64,000 bases of DNA from Ligula intestinalis. Lineage: Eukaryota > Platyhelminthes > Cestoda > Diphyllobothriidea > Diphyllobothriidae. The position numbers and the translations under genes were made by a program. The DNA lies in assembly GCA_036362985.1 (NCBI GenBank), contig JAYGXS010000004.1, positions 34,621,068 to 34,685,067 on the forward strand. The letters are read 5' to 3'. This document shows, one piece after another, positions 1 through 11,904 of this stretch. Position 1 is the first letter of the stretch; the number at the start of each line of letters is the position of its first letter. The notes under the pieces were generated by a model, which had not been told where the DNA came from, searched no databases, and saw nothing but the letters and a program-made list of their open reading frames with translations.

Positions 1-580
1 TGAGTCTTGAATCTTTATCAACTTTGATAAATTATTTCCACCTTAAGATTGATGGAGCAGAAAAAAAACTTTTCGGTGGCTTGTCTGTTAGCAAAAGCCA
101 CTCTCTTTACCAAGACACTGTTGGGATGGGGGATGCACAAGATAGTTCAAAAGGAGCTAAAGATCCTCGATGTCAAACGAACTGCTGAAAATGTCAACTA
201 CTGCGATTGAATAAAGAGCCATAGACTTGAGATTTATGACACTCGTATAGACTGGAAACAGTGCATCCCAAGAATTTTGATTTGTAGGAAAGGATGCTCT
301 TTGGGATAGAAAGGGTGGATTTAATCCTTGACTTTTCGAGGTTCGTTCCCCGGCTCGTCTTCGGACTAACAAAAAATGTGCATAGAACAGACAAAATTTC
401 AAACGGGCGGAAAAACCAATAGTCATGTGGTGTGAGAACCAATCGGTAGTTTTGACCTCTGTCAGTTTGTATTGTGCGGCCCCCGTCTCTTCCACCGTTC
501 TTTGAGGTGTTTATAAATTCCATCTAATTATATGTGGCGGTTGATGCATGAATCGTCGGAGTGGGCGGCCTCAAGAAATT
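1..580. other. Unassigned sequence, no gene recognised
   Basis: Only overlapping short minus-strand open frames (about 110 residues) are present, in different frames over the same DNA. They show no motif, compositional bias or signal that I recognise. The stretch next to 581 may be flank of the PLE fragment that follows, but I cannot demonstrate homology. Confidence 0.4.
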
Positions 581-841
581 CTAGGGTTCATCGTCAGAAC
601 AATCTGTCTTTGCTCGGCGTAGTAGACTGCTGACAGCACTCCTTTTGTGAGAGGGGTTGTTACTCTGATAGAGGGGAACAATTTCCGCATATGTGTCTTT
701 GCGGTAAACGGAGATTTGGAATGTCCTGTCAGTTTTGCACTGTGCGAGGACATCTAGAAATTGGAGTTGATTGTTAATCTCCTTCTCGAGCGTGAATCAA
801 ATTCCCGGAATGGTTGAGTTGATGGTGTTGTGGGGCGTTTC
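581..841 (-). pseudogene. Penelope-like reverse transcriptase fragment (thumb-side part)
   Basis: Read on the minus strand, one frame gives a PLE reverse-transcriptase signature downstream of the catalytic YVDD region: LEKEINNQLQFLDVLAQ, then ISVYRKDTYAE, then SNNPSHKRSAVSSLLRRA and DCSDDEP. The same order (FLDVL, VYRK or VFRK, S/NHP-HKR, then CS) is seen in the better preserved PLE at 46.7-47.9 kb. The piece is about 87 codons long with one internal stop near its start and a stop at its end. It lacks the catalytic palm upstream and the GIY-YIG nuclease downstream, so it is a dead fragment truncated on both sides. Family membership is clear. Which PLE lineage it belongs to cannot be decided from so short a piece. 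Confidence 0.85.
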
Positions 842-860
842 TAGTTTCTCAATTGCTTAC

Positions 861-985
861 CCTTGAATGTTCGCATCTTCTGAGAAAATATCGAGGGTAC
901 GCGAGTGCGCTGCTGTGGATGCTGTTAGGTGATTCACTGATTCGTGGTTTGAGGTTCGGTGACACTGGCAAGCTCATAGGTCAAA
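861..985 (+). repeat. Dispersed repeat, copy 1 of a pair
   Basis: About 125 bp here match 2049-2175 in the same orientation, including the exactly shared block GCTGTTAGGTGATTCACTG and the phrase TTCGTGGTT-GAGGTTCG. The two copies lie about 1190 bp apart and are diverged. The GGTTCGAGG-like phrase in copy 2 resembles a pol III B box, but I see no A box, so I do not call it a SINE. The open frame through both copies is probably incidental. Confidence 0.7.
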
Positions 986-1009
986 TTACATTCTTGCGGG
1001 AGAGAAGCT

Positions 1010-1950
1010 GCAGTGAACCAGCGTTCGTTGGCCCGAGGAAACTTCCCTGGGTCTTAAAGAGTTCCAACTTCCTTACGCACTATTACATTGAGGTTTCTGA
1101 TTATGCATATACTGACTTGGAAATTCAAGTATCCTCAATGTAGGTTACTTAAAAACCCACGAAGTGTTCCTTTTCTGTACGCTTATTGTTCAAAAGGACT
1201 CATCAGGTAGCTAAGCGTTCTACTCTACCGTCAGCAGACACCATAACCTTCTTGTGGCCTACAAAGTCCTAGGCCAATGCTTGAGAAAAGGACAGGACAA
1301 GGTCAAACCGAACTTAGGATTTGTAAACGAAGATAAACCTGGGATGAAACCACCGGAAGGGGGAGCAGAAGTACCAGCATCCTCTGCCGTAGGGACGAAA
1401 CATAACACTAACTGCCGTCAAGCTATGCCAACATCCACCCACAGGGTCAAGCAGCGGTTGGAGAAAAATCGATCGGCCCACATACAGCCACATGCTTAAA
1501 TTGCTGATCGATAAAGTCAGTTTACGCTTTGAAAAAGGACACCGGCTCAGCTGCCCAAAACGTCAGCGAAGAAATAAACTCACTCCGGTGAGCACAATAT
1601 GATATCTGATTCTTACCTCGGAATGCTGACTTTAATACACTTCAGCTTCATTTGAATTATATTCAAATGTATACATAAAAGCCGGAGCATCCCAAATGTC
1701 CGCGATGTTCTGCTGTGAGCAAAGTCAACGAATATTTAGGTAAGGGATACGCATACTTAGAGCAGCTTCAAAAATAAAAGCATAGCTTCCGTCCCCAATT
1801 CCTAATAAAGTACTCCCTAGAAAGTAGCCTGCTGATTTTAAATGAACGCACTTTCTCATTCGTATGTGACTGATATGCAGCAATCCACCCAGATTTCACA
1901 GCTGACATGGGCAGTGAAGTATTGCTTCATCTTCAAAATATCTCAAATTT
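1010..1950. other. Non-repetitive, no gene seen
   Basis: Short plus-strand frames exist (for example 1254-1499), but none has a recognisable domain, splice-framed exon structure or homology to other parts of the window. Confidence 0.4.
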
Positions 1951-2048
1951 TAATGGCTTAGGGTCACGCAACCACCTTTGTGGACAGTTCCAGGGCAAAA
2001 CAGCAAAGCGGATTTCCGCTCTGCAACCCAATTAGGTAGATCGCTTAG

Positions 2049-2175
2049 CACTGTATATTCAAATCTTTTGAAAACATGTCGCGGGTACGCAAGTCCGCTG
2101 GTATACGCGCTGTTAGGTGATTCACTGGTTCGTGGTTCGAGGTTCGATGGCGCAAATAAGCACAGAATATTCATT
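2049..2175 (+). repeat. Dispersed repeat, copy 2 of a pair
   Basis: Second copy of the repeat at 861-985, in the same orientation. It is overlapped by open frames on both strands (1950-2265), which makes either being a gene less likely. Confidence 0.7.
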
Positions 2176-2537
2176 CTGGTATCCACGTTTTTTTCGTTGA
2201 AACTTCTCCATAACTCTCCAAATGCCCTTCCGGACTCGAGTAGCGAGTACACTGCACAGTCCTAGGCTATATTACGCCCAGGGTTAAATATAATTTTGTG
2301 GTAAATTCAGCTTTCAAACTCTTGCATCGGTTAGTCTGTGTTTTTGCAGCGTCAACCACACCTAATAGGTCGATCGTCAGGAATCGCGACGCCTACCATC
2401 CGCGGTGATGAGCATGACACCAGTGACAGGCGTGTTAAATAGGTTATATAAATTGATCCTTATGCTCTAGTCCACATTGCTCCGGTGGAGAGATAGAGCC
2501 ACTGAAACTGAGGGCGGGCTTGCAAGCAGTGGCTGAT

Positions 2538-2645
2538 GTCAGGAAAATAAAACTCTTGTTCCAGTGATCGTATCTTTTTCTTCTGAAACGTCAGGAAAAA
2601 ATATAACTATTGTTACGGTGATCGCTCTTATTCTTTTGAAAAACT
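2538..2645 (+). repeat. Tandem pair of PLE terminal-repeat pieces (second subfamily)
   Basis: Two tandem units begin with GTCAGGAAAA at 2538 and 2590. Each runs through an A-rich AATAAA-like segment to a TTGTT-C-GTGATCG block and a T/C-rich end. This is the arrangement of the PLE terminal repeat in the fold-back element at 51676-51946, where GACAATAAACCTCTTG is followed by TTCCAGTGATCGC. No PLE coding sequence adjoins it. The units are only about 52 bp apart, so they are partial. Confidence 0.6.
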
Positions 2646-2649
2646 TGTC

Positions 2650-3450
2650 TATGCGTACTGCACGCAAACTAGTCGCTGCCTCATGCACCATCCTAAGCCA
2701 ACCTACCTACAGGCGTTTATGGTATTTAGCGCATAATCACCTACGATCAATAGGCTGTGGACAAACGCAGTGGAAACGCTTCAATGTGCTTGTCCTCGAC
2801 GGAGGTTGTACAGTATTCCGTGGTCTTTCTTAGTCGATGCGGGTCCCCGATCGCTCTTCTAGGCAAGCTTCCTTGAGCATAGCGGGTAACACGAGGCTGG
2901 ATAGGGTGACAGGGATTGCACGGCTCCGTATCTCCTTACTTGCAACTGGAAAATGAGCTGTGAAGTCAGTGAAGGTTATCACTATCCCCATCTTACAATT
3001 TCGATGCATCGTACGGAGAAGCTAAACTTCTGCATCAGTCTCAGGTGTCCACCATGATTCACTTCGGTTAATATCATCGTAAGGTCGAAGAACTTGCTAA
3101 AGACATCAATTTTTTATTTCTGACAATCTTCTTGTGATTGAGGGACTAGGAAGCTTATGTCACTGATTTTACCTCGTTTTGGAGTTCAAATGCACGTTGT
3201 GGAAGAGGTCTCTGCCTTTTAAATGGGAGGAGCCAATTCGCAGAACACAGTCTAGGTCATTCCTGTGCTGCTGCTTTTTTCAGGTGTTACAGTTTTGCCG
3301 AGTTCTCTGGCTTTTATTTATTCGTACGATGGCGGCATCTCTTAGAACTTATACTAATGTGGCTAATAAATTGCCAATTCGTGTGGTATGGACGAAAACA
3401 GGGCAACTACGCAGGACAAAGCAATGGAAGGCGTCGGACGGCAGAGGCCA
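2650..3450. other. Unassigned sequence
   Basis: No gene or repeat recognised. The short plus-strand frame at 3179-3514 runs antisense into the PLE fragment and is judged a shadow. Confidence 0.35.
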
Positions 3451-3454
3451 CTAC

Positions 3455-4503
3455 AACTCTGTGGCCTTGGATCCTACGAAGGAATGCCTGGGAGTTATTG
3501 ATGCTGTAATCTGATCCATGAGTTAGGTGTTTTAAATTCCTGTACAACCACTTAGCCATATTGCAAGTGGGTGACTTGATGAGCGCTACTATGATCCGCA
3601 GCTGGATATTCGGTTCGTGCACCTTGGGGAGACTATATGCACGTGTGATGCGGGGATCATCGAGGTTCATCCACTTGGAGTCATCTGGTTTTATAACTTT
3701 TTGGTGGGCAAGCTGATGAATGTTCTTCTTTTTGGCTGCAACTTGCTGTTTCGTCGGGCCTTCGGCGAGAAGAGTGTAAGTGTAAGTGTTCGCGTCAGTG
3801 AGGACTGCATTCGCCTTGTTGATATAATCCTCTTTGAGAAGTAGAAGACGACTCGATCGCTGGGACAATATGTTTATGTTCATGATGAGAGTAGCACCAC
3901 GTTTGTCAGCGGGAGCAACAACGATGCTTTGGTCAGGCTTTAATGATCGCAATCCTTGCGCTTCTTCGGCTGCTAGGGTTTTCAGGTGTCTTTTCTTGCA
4001 AAGGATACCAGTGGAAAAATTGCGTATATCCGCGCGCATGCCTTCCAGAAGGGCTAAGTTTAGTAGAATAGATTCTAAACCTGTTAGAAAATTGGTAGGA
4101 GCGGCATCAGTGTGGTTAAATTCTACTCCCTTAGATAGGAGGCTGATTTCTGCTGGTGTGAGGTTCCTTATTGAAAGGTGCACAACTTGCGTGGATATGT
4201 TACTTTCGTTCTTGGGGTGGGTTAGCGACTGGAGTTTCTCCTGGAGGTCAGCTGTTCTCTTCAATCCCGCACCTTTGGTGGTAGCAGTTATTCTTTGCTG
4301 TACGTCATCGAGTACTTTTCAAGTAAGGCTAAGACGCACTGATTTCGAAGGTCGGTGAATCTTACTTCAAATCTGCGGATACGATTTTGGACACCAGATA
4401 TAATGGGGCTCAAGACGCGCCAGCCGTATTTGTGCGCAAGAGGACTTCCAGTTTCGTTCTCCAACGAAGGCACTTCGGTAGCATGCAATGGTCGTGACAT
4501 CAA
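3455..4503 (-). pseudogene. Penelope-like element, N-terminal half of RT protein (broken)
   Basis: Minus-strand frames encode the N-terminal part of a PLE polyprotein: RFEVRFTDLRNQ in the first frame (4503-4288), then after one frameshift near 4318 the continuous frame with LTPAEISLLSKGVEF, LKPDQSIVVAPADKRGAT, the RT-1/2 region DDPRITRAYSLPKVHEPN, and SDYSINNSQAFLRRIQG. PLE proteins typically show LSSKGL-F, an IVV-PADKG motif and Y-LPK-HK just before the catalytic palm, and all three are recognisable here. Homology stops at about 3455, right after the RRIQG block, so the catalytic aspartates, YVDD and GIY-YIG nuclease are missing. A 42-bp in-frame insertion of PLE terminal-repeat sequence lies inside it (3836-3877). 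The copy cannot be functional. It appears to be the same family as the element at 46.5-48.4 kb, as the inserted repeat and general sequence style agree. Confidence 0.88.
3836..3877 (-). repeat. 42-bp PLE terminal-repeat end inside PLE coding sequence
   Basis: The stretch starting GAGAAGTAGAAGACGACTCG and ending with GGGACAATATGTTTAT is the outer end of the PLE terminal repeat seen at 40759, 46570 and 48340. It lies between the codons for ATLIMN and KEDYIN. These look like adjacent sequence in an uninterrupted PLE (inference from the family). The insert is exactly 14 codons and keeps the frame open. Its outer edge (GAGAAG) is the edge at which the 5' arms of the fold-back copies also begin. 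Confidence 0.8.
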
Positions 4504-6880
4504 TGAATATAAAATCCACTGACTTTAAACGCATATAGTATCGTATTTTAAATGAATGTATTCATTTTATTTCTTGGTCATTGAAAGACAGTTCACAGAA
4601 ATCCATGTGACTTGAGCGGTTGAGTCTGATTAACAGCAACAAAAACCATTGACATTACGACTTCTCCAGGGGACATGGCTGAAAAAATGGTCGACGTGCC
4701 CTTAAAACAGTCAGATTCTTAGGAGGATAAACCCATAAACATCACCCTAAAACCGTGTTCTTGCCGAACCGTAAGGTAACTTGCCCACAAATGCACAATC
4801 CGAGAAGTAAAGCTTTTGTTGTTGTTTTGATGGCCCACAAAATTTGGGGTCATCAAATGTACTTTTCGGACGTGCCGCCACGCTAAGCAGGATCAGTTCC
4901 ATCGGTCAGCCCAAAATAACACCACCAAGGCCTTCGTTGGCTTGTGGGTTATTTGTTATATATGTTTTTGTGTGTGCGTGTGCGTGTTGTGGGTGTGCAT
5001 CTTATAAACGTCCATAACCATCTTTCGTTGTTTCGTCTTCTTTCAAGGATAGCTCAAGGCTATTCTGTACCTTTCGAGGTGACGGCTACTGCGTATTCCA
5101 CGTCACAAGCCTGTCAGTTTAAGAGGGAGAAAAAAGATGTTTCTAATACAAGAGTCAAATAAATACGCACCGACTTTAACGTAACAGACTTATGTTCAAA
5201 ATGAGATTGACTGGTCATCATCCACACTTTTCTCTTGATCCCTGCTCATTTTCCCTGTTGTCGTCTTATCTCAATTTGCTCTTTCAGTATGTCATTTTTA
5301 TACTTACCTCCGCTCTGCCTGACTGATTATTTTAATAACTTTTAACTTAATTTTATCGTAAGCAAGCAACGTTCTTCCTTCTTCTTCATTTCGGGCCTTC
5401 ACTGAAATTCGAATTTTTTCCTTTTTGTTAGGCAAACTTGGTCATGAAAAACCTTCGTATCAAATGACTGCAATGTGGAAATCATAGTGTACAAGATAGC
5501 TTACAGAACAACATCGCACAACAGCTTGAGTCGTTTAATATGCGGACAAATTAAAAATCAGCCAGAGGTTTTAGTTTGTAAAACCGCAAACGTCCTCAAG
5601 ATCCAGGGTGATGGGTCTATAGGGTGTACGACAGAAAGCACAAAATACTTTGACATTATTCAACGGTTCACAGGTCAATGTTTCTGAAGAGGCATTCAGC
5701 ACATATGCTTTCCCCCTACTGTATCCCTATCGAAGAGCTGCTCATAGCATTTAGGAACATTTGGGGCATAAGAAGGGTCCTTGTAACTTACTATAGTCAG
5801 AAACACAAAATTATTCTTTACTGTTTGCTATTCTCATACTTGCATGACCTCCATAGGAAAGAGTGAGCTGCAACGTTGTGCAACTGTTAATGTTCGCAGC
5901 ATCCGGCAGGCGGAGACACTGAAGTCAGCGAAAGAAAAAGGCTGGTTGTTACACCCATATAGCACAAACGGTAGTAATTAAAAGTGCGCGAGCCGTAGCA
6001 TGACTCGTTTCACCATCGGACTGCTTTGGAAGTGCTTTTTGAACATGAAAATAATTCAAAATGGCCTCTTCCTATATCCTCGCGGGCATTGCCTGAGAAA
6101 ATTTTAGTGTATTTAATTAGATACGACACATGATTTGTGGTCCAGAGGAGACTTTTATGGTAGCTTATAGTTTGGCATATTTTCACCAAGCTCTTAAACT
6201 TTACACCTACACCTTAGCATATGAGTTGGGACTGCAAAAAGCTTTAGTAAAAAAAAAACGTTAATATCATATAAAATCAGTATGACCCGTTAGAATTCGA
6301 TCATCAAAAAAGAGAGGAAGTTGACTGAGGCTTAAGTGTTGAGAGTTGCTTTGGCAAATTTCTCTCCGTACGATAGGATTTACATAATAATACAGGCCGA
6401 ATGAAATCACCTAAAATAATAATATTTACATAAAAGCATACATTTTTATCATACTGTGAGTCTATTCGCACACTATAAGGCCTCGGTTTGGTTTAATTTG
6501 AAAGCTATCGGTCGAATGCACATGGACGAGTTGGGAGCTTTAATGAATAGACACTAGAATAACTTGTCTTATGGGAGGGAAAATCCATTCTTTTTTACCA
6601 AACCTCATGAAATCAAAACAGAGGAAAACAAATTTGAAGTATTTTTATTGAACTAAGAACTTCGAATCTGCTTCTGGAAAGTGCTCAAAATTAGAAAATA
6701 ATTATAAAGAACAACAGATGCATTGGCTTATAAAGGTTTTAGGAATGGTCCAGCGTTTTTTGGTGATAAAGCAATGCAAAGGCCTGAGCAATAAACTCCC
6801 ATGCAAAGGGCGTTAGCGGTTGGTGAACTTTCATCAACGAGTGCCAACATCTCCCGACCTAAACCAAAACGAAAATGATC
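4504..6880. other. AT-rich non-coding stretch
   Basis: No recognisable gene. A short TG-rich run (about 4968-5000) is the only simple-sequence feature. Small open frames at 4944, 5475 and 5678 have no recognisable content. Confidence 0.4.
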
Positions 6881-6884
6881 TATT

Positions 6885-7035
6885 GGCTGAATGGTTAGAG
6901 CGTGGGATTCCGATCAAAAAGGTCGCGAGTTCGAGCCTCGGGTGCTGCAAAACTTGGAGCTAGGTATGACTGACTGACGGATGACAGATAGTTAGCTAGA
7001 CATGTCGATTTTACACCTCTCCCTTGTCTTTTTCA
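6885..7035 (+). repeat. tRNA-derived SINE (family S1), copy 1
   Basis: The head looks tRNA-like: an A-box-like TTGGCTGAATGGTTAGAGCG and a B-box-like GCGAGTTCGAGCCTCG about 30 bp downstream. The acceptor arms do not pair, so it is not a functional tRNA. The body after the head (GTGCTGCAAAACTTGGAGCT, TATGACTGACTGACG) and the end CTCCCTTGTCTTT are shared with copies at 31560-31770 (minus), 22640-22760 (minus) and 42565-42680 (plus). tRNA head, conserved body and dispersal together define a SINE. Confidence 0.8.
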
Positions 7036-7299
7036 GCCAAACTGTAGGCCTATAAGAACACCTTTGTCAATATTATCGAATAAATGGACGTCAGACAGAG
7101 TGTACAACAAAAACACTAATATAAGCTACAGAGTGACATTTGTTTGTTTCCAACTGAAATGTTCATCTCTGTTGTACTCCAGACTCCACAACTACAGTTG
7201 GCCAGAAATAGAGAAATGCTTAATTTTGAAAAAAATTTCTTCCAACATTTTGAGAAAAAAGCCCCTTAAATATCATGAATAATTTTAGATACACAACTA

Positions 7300-8280
7300 A
7301 ATAACACCGGAAAATTGCAAACGAGGAATAATTGCCGAATTTCGAAATTCTTTATTTACAATGCTGCTAGCATGGTGTGCTAATTACCCAATTTTGCAGT
7401 TCGGATAATAAAGAGGCGTAGGAATCCGTAGAAAAAGACCACCTGATCTAACTCTAAGAATAGTTACTCGCGAAAGCAGCGCTGACAACTGCTGGCTCAC
7501 ATTGAAAAGATCGCGTTACCGATTAAGAAAAAGAAGGCCCATTGCGGTCTCTGGTTCCCTGGTTAGCTTCATTTTAAACATGTAGTGACATCTAGATCTA
7601 TCTCGAACCAGCGTCTACGTTGGAGGCGGTGTGTTCTTTTTTGTAGCTGGGGCGTGGTTAGCTGAAGCAGACAACTAAACCCCCCAGATGACCATGCCGG
7701 CTGCCTTTTCTTTGTCGGCAATTTATCTCGACTACTTTCTGATCGTCGCCATGCGAGGGGGCTAGGGAAGTCCGCAAGAAGGTGGAAGGCGCGCATATAT
7801 TCGGGCTATGTAGATGCGGACCACTCCCATGGGCTTGTAAGTTCCCGTTGCGACAGATAAACCATCTGCCAATGGCTGTTGTGGTAGGGTGGGGGCTCGT
7901 CATTCACGATGACCAACGCCCACATGTCTGCTTTACCGACCCCCGACTCGGGATATGAATAAATTCCCTTGGCAGGGCAGTCTAAAATGTTAAACCAATC
8001 TTTCTTTCTTCTGTCGGCAGGCGTTGCCGTATTTTTTATACACGCCTGTAAGGGCGTCGGAATTCAATGATAAAAATGCATACTACTCAAGTATACATTG
8101 TGCATGGTGTAATTTTTCCTGTCGGTCTGGACGAAGTTTCGTCAAAAGCGTGCATTCTAATGTGACTAACATAATAGGTTAGCAAAGCTAGGATACAGAA
8201 AATATACTAAAAAATTCAAAAACAAGAAGTATTAGAACTAGTTTACCGATATATCACGGTTAAATCGGAAAAATGTTAGA
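7300..8280. other. Unassigned; GC-richer island at about 7580-8000
   Basis: Minus-strand frames at 7569-7903 overlap one another in different frames. No domain is recognisable. The base composition differs from the AT-rich flanks, which suggests another inserted repeat, but I found no second copy in this window. Confidence 0.35.
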
Positions 8281-8289
8281 ATTTAAGCA

Positions 8290-9930
8290 ATATAGTATGC
8301 TTCAGGACGACTACAGTATCGTCAATCAAAATAGTATGGCAAGGGTTGCGTGCAAAATGTCTAAGTTTGTTAAGGATTAATCAGTGTTCGCATAACACTA
8401 TGAACGCATTTACGAAAACTTCAAAATAATAATGAGCAACCTTAGGCAAATTTTTCGCTTAAAATAAAAGTAACAAATAATTGTTTCTTAAGAAAAATAA
8501 AGTTTTCTGAATAATTTTGAAGCTCCGGAGATGTAAAATATAGCTTTAAATTAGAACAATGCATTAAAATTTTTTCTTAAGCTGATTGAATACCGTTATG
8601 ACTTTCTTGGTATAAAAGAATTTTTCCTTAGTTAAGATATTTTGAACGTATTGCCATTATTTAAGCAGAATGACTAAAGGATAGACCTTTGAGTGTTGAT
8701 AAATTTTCAAACGTTTTTAGTGCCGTCAACCTTTCGTCCATTAATACATACCGTGTTCGACTTTTATATCGAAAACTTTAAAATAAGATATCTATTAAAA
8801 TCGTCAACTGAAAAACGGAGCTTTAAGATATTGGTTCTTATGAAGATACCCATGTAGATCAAAGGTAGAAATTGGTTAAAACAGCAAAACACATTGTCAA
8901 GCAAAACTAACTTCCGCAACACAAGTCTGATATTTTTTATTTCTAAGAGTAATAAAATAACTTTCTATAATAAGTCGACTCTTTAAAAAGCAATTTGATT
9001 AACTAAACAGGTGACAAATATATGTGCATGTGACTTTTTTTCCAAAGTAATGCCAAACAAAAACTGCAGGTTTTATGACAAGTTTTTACTTGACCTGGAG
9101 ATTAATGATATAATTTCGCTGGAAATGAAAGAACTCACTTTTAGGTTTATATTGAAGCATTTTCACCCATAGTGAATTACTCCCCGGCTCTGTTCTTAGC
9201 TTGCGAATGCAGAAAAGAGTGGTCGCATACATACTAGTATTTTGATATAACTCTTATTCTTCTGTCTGTTACGTTTCGAAGTTATGCCTAAGCGGAAATA
9301 ATTATGTACAAAAACGTATATTTATACAGGAGTTCGATTTACTAAGGTCTGGTTTTACCTTAACCTTCACGATAATATATGGGTAGTTTCAGTTTTGTCC
9401 CAAATTTTTGAGTCGGTGAAACAAAATGCGGTCAAAACCTTTTTGTCCCCGTATTTTGTGGCAATAATTCACTGTTTAGCAAAAATAGTTTTTAAAACGG
9501 AAATTTCTTTGTTTCAAAATGTAAATTTGATTCCTTAAAGTTGGCTTTGCTTTCATTTGCACACGTTCGGGTTCAATTTTCTGGTTCTGAAAGGGACATG
9601 TTATAAACTCTTTTTGCTTATTTTGGGGTCCTGCCATAGCATGATGCATATTAATAAACGTTTAGTTCTATCGTACCTTATAGCATAGGAAATTCCTTCA
9701 ATAGCCAAAAGTCATACCCATTATCCGAAAGAAACTTAGCAAAAAGGGCAGTTTTACTAAATAAAAGGCCTTCTTAGGAGTAAATTCACTGAGTGCACTC
9801 AAATAACATCGCCAAATATACATTAAGCTATCAAGTCCAATTTCGTCAAGAAGTTAGCATGCAGCACTGTGTAACGACAAATTAGCGAGATTTTTGGTCA
9901 ACCGATAATTGAAATGAACTTCCGCTCAAT
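8290..9930 (+). repeat. Long AT-rich non-coding repeat R-C, copy 1
   Basis: This region is colinear with 61690-62910 for about 1.2-1.6 kb and in part with 51530-52340. Shared landmarks in order include ATAATTATGAGCAACCTTAG or close variants (8430 and 61775), a GATAATATATGG block (9370 and 62332), AAACAAAATGCGGTCAAAAC versus AGCAAAATGCAATCCAAACG, TTTTTGGGGT(C/G)CTG (9623 and 62582) and TAGCATAGGAAAT (9682 and 62643). No open frame longer than about 60 codons crosses it, so it is a non-autonomous element or the non-coding part of a larger one. The family is unknown to me. Confidence 0.8.
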
Positions 9931-9939
9931 TTCAGGCGG

Positions 9940-11900
9940 TGAGTATTTTCCTGTCCTGAATTTAACCCTAAAATTAACCAATATCCCCACGATATAAACC
10001 TGAATCCTCACCTTAAATCTAAGAATCACCAGGAGCTTTCTCCAAAACTTCACTCGAATTTAGCATAATAAAATCTCTAAAACGAATGAAAGTCCCAATT
10101 TCCGTACTCAACGAGTTTTAACCATAAAATACTGAGTAAATCGGTTGTGCATTAGAGAAAACGGTTCTGTTCTTCGGCAGTCCACAAGGGATCTCTCAGT
10201 ATTTTACGGATGAGCTCAAAAAGGATCACAATCAAGAGAGCTTATTACCACTAGTGGCAGTAAGAGCCGAAAACATTTTAAAATTTACCGGAAAGTGATG
10301 ACAAGTTAAGAATCGGAGACGTGGAAATATCTGAGCTGTAGATAAAAGGCAACAATATATTTATTGTTATGGTGAAATTCCAGAAAGTTAGGACGGTCAA
10401 TATCGATCGGAAAATTAATGTACAACAATAGAAGAAGAGTTCTAATACTTTGCTGAAATTTCCATACTCGTATACAAGAATCGAAGCAACCTATTTGAAC
10501 TTAAATGAAGTCATCATTTTTGCAAATGCATTTGGGTCACAGTTTTCATCTAAGATGACAATTGAAACGTGCGGCTGGACATACGATGTAGACAGAAATG
10601 ATAGTCTATTTGAATGACGAATATGTAATTATGGTAGATCACATTTCAGAAGGCCCAGGTACCATAATTGAATCTGTCCAAAAGTTTCATAATCTGAAAC
10701 TAAGCTAACTGAAAAAAGAAAACGTAATATAAATTAAAGGAGACAAGAGGAAAAGATTTAATAAAACAAACTGATTCAACCGACGTTTTGCAGAGCTTGG
10801 TCTGGTTTTCAGCATAAGGTCGTCTGATACATAGAATCGAAAATAAATTGTAATGATTTGCCAGTCAGCTTGACAATAAACTGCTCACTGCTTTTCTATT
10901 CCACTGACTCGGCATTCCAACAGATGCCTAAAGAGTCCGAGAACTGCCTGCACAATTATTCAACGGAGGACATTTAGAGTCCTGTGTGGCTCGGTTGTTC
11001 TGTTGACATCAGGACTTTCCGTCAGACGAGCTCCTTTTCAAAATGTTCTTCTTAGATTTCTTCAGGTTCACTGTGGCCTTATTTCCGCGGCCTTTGTTAA
11101 GGCAATAATTTACCGTACCGCATGGTAAGCAGGAGAAAGGTCATTGTGTATGCTCCTGGAAACGACGCCTAAAATGCACGTCTCTAGTACGAATTGTCCC
11201 GTCTTTGAGTTTCGTCAGCGTAAGATGGTAACTAATTGAAGGTCAAAAGTATTTTCAGTCCCATCAGTTTGTGGTGCAAGTAGCGTGCTGGCGGCGAACC
11301 GCCGACAGCTGGCCTCCAACAATTTATCGTCCTTTTCGGGACGGGGTCTGACGATGCAGGTGACCAGAGCATCCCTTTGGCCTATGCTAACATAACAGCA
11401 CTTCTGTAACATCATGGGGGCCAACATAAAGGCAGGCTATTTTGTAAAAAAAGCAAACACTAAATGCAGACATGACGACCGAAAATCGGCAGTATTTTAA
11501 AGGCTTCTCCAAAGCCGTTTCTCGATTGATCAGACCCACGGGATTAGGTCTGAGACACAGGAAATGCAAAAAAATTATAACTCGCTCTGCGATATAGCCT
11601 ATGAACCCACTGTCCAGCACAAAAATATCGACGCTTGTCTGCAAAATATGTCGCAATTATGTTTATGGCAAGAGCCTTCGAGTAACCGGGCAGAAGGTGC
11701 CAACCAGCCTGCACATGCAAGTGTATTGAAAACTCGGCCGGTGGCTTTCTACTTGCAAGGCAGATTGGAAGAATTAGGCATGATTTTGACCTCCAATACA
11801 CGACCAGCCTAAGCTGATAGCTCACCTTAGACACGTGATGATTCAGGCGTCGATTCCAGCGACAAATTAGTATCAAGAAATTAAAGTTAATGGAGAAAAC
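9940..11900. other. AT-rich stretch, no gene recognised
   Basis: A CCTAA-type degenerate run at 9950-10025 may be a worn minus-strand copy of R-D. Small frames at 11215-11876 overlap on both strands and have no recognisable motif. Confidence 0.35.
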
Positions 11901-11904
11901 TTTG

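Noticed and set aside
861..2265. Paired frames at 853-1143 and 1978-2265 as a duplicated small gene
   Set aside because: The similarity is limited to about 125 bp of DNA, frames are open on both strands in copy 2, and the flanking parts of the predicted proteins do not match.
3834..4358. 174-codon plus-strand frame
   Set aside because: It is the antisense shadow of the PLE N-terminal coding sequence and starts within the inserted terminal-repeat piece.
6885..6955. Functional tRNA gene
   Set aside because: A and B boxes are present, but the anticodon arm is degenerate, there is no acceptor pairing, and a conserved SINE body follows.
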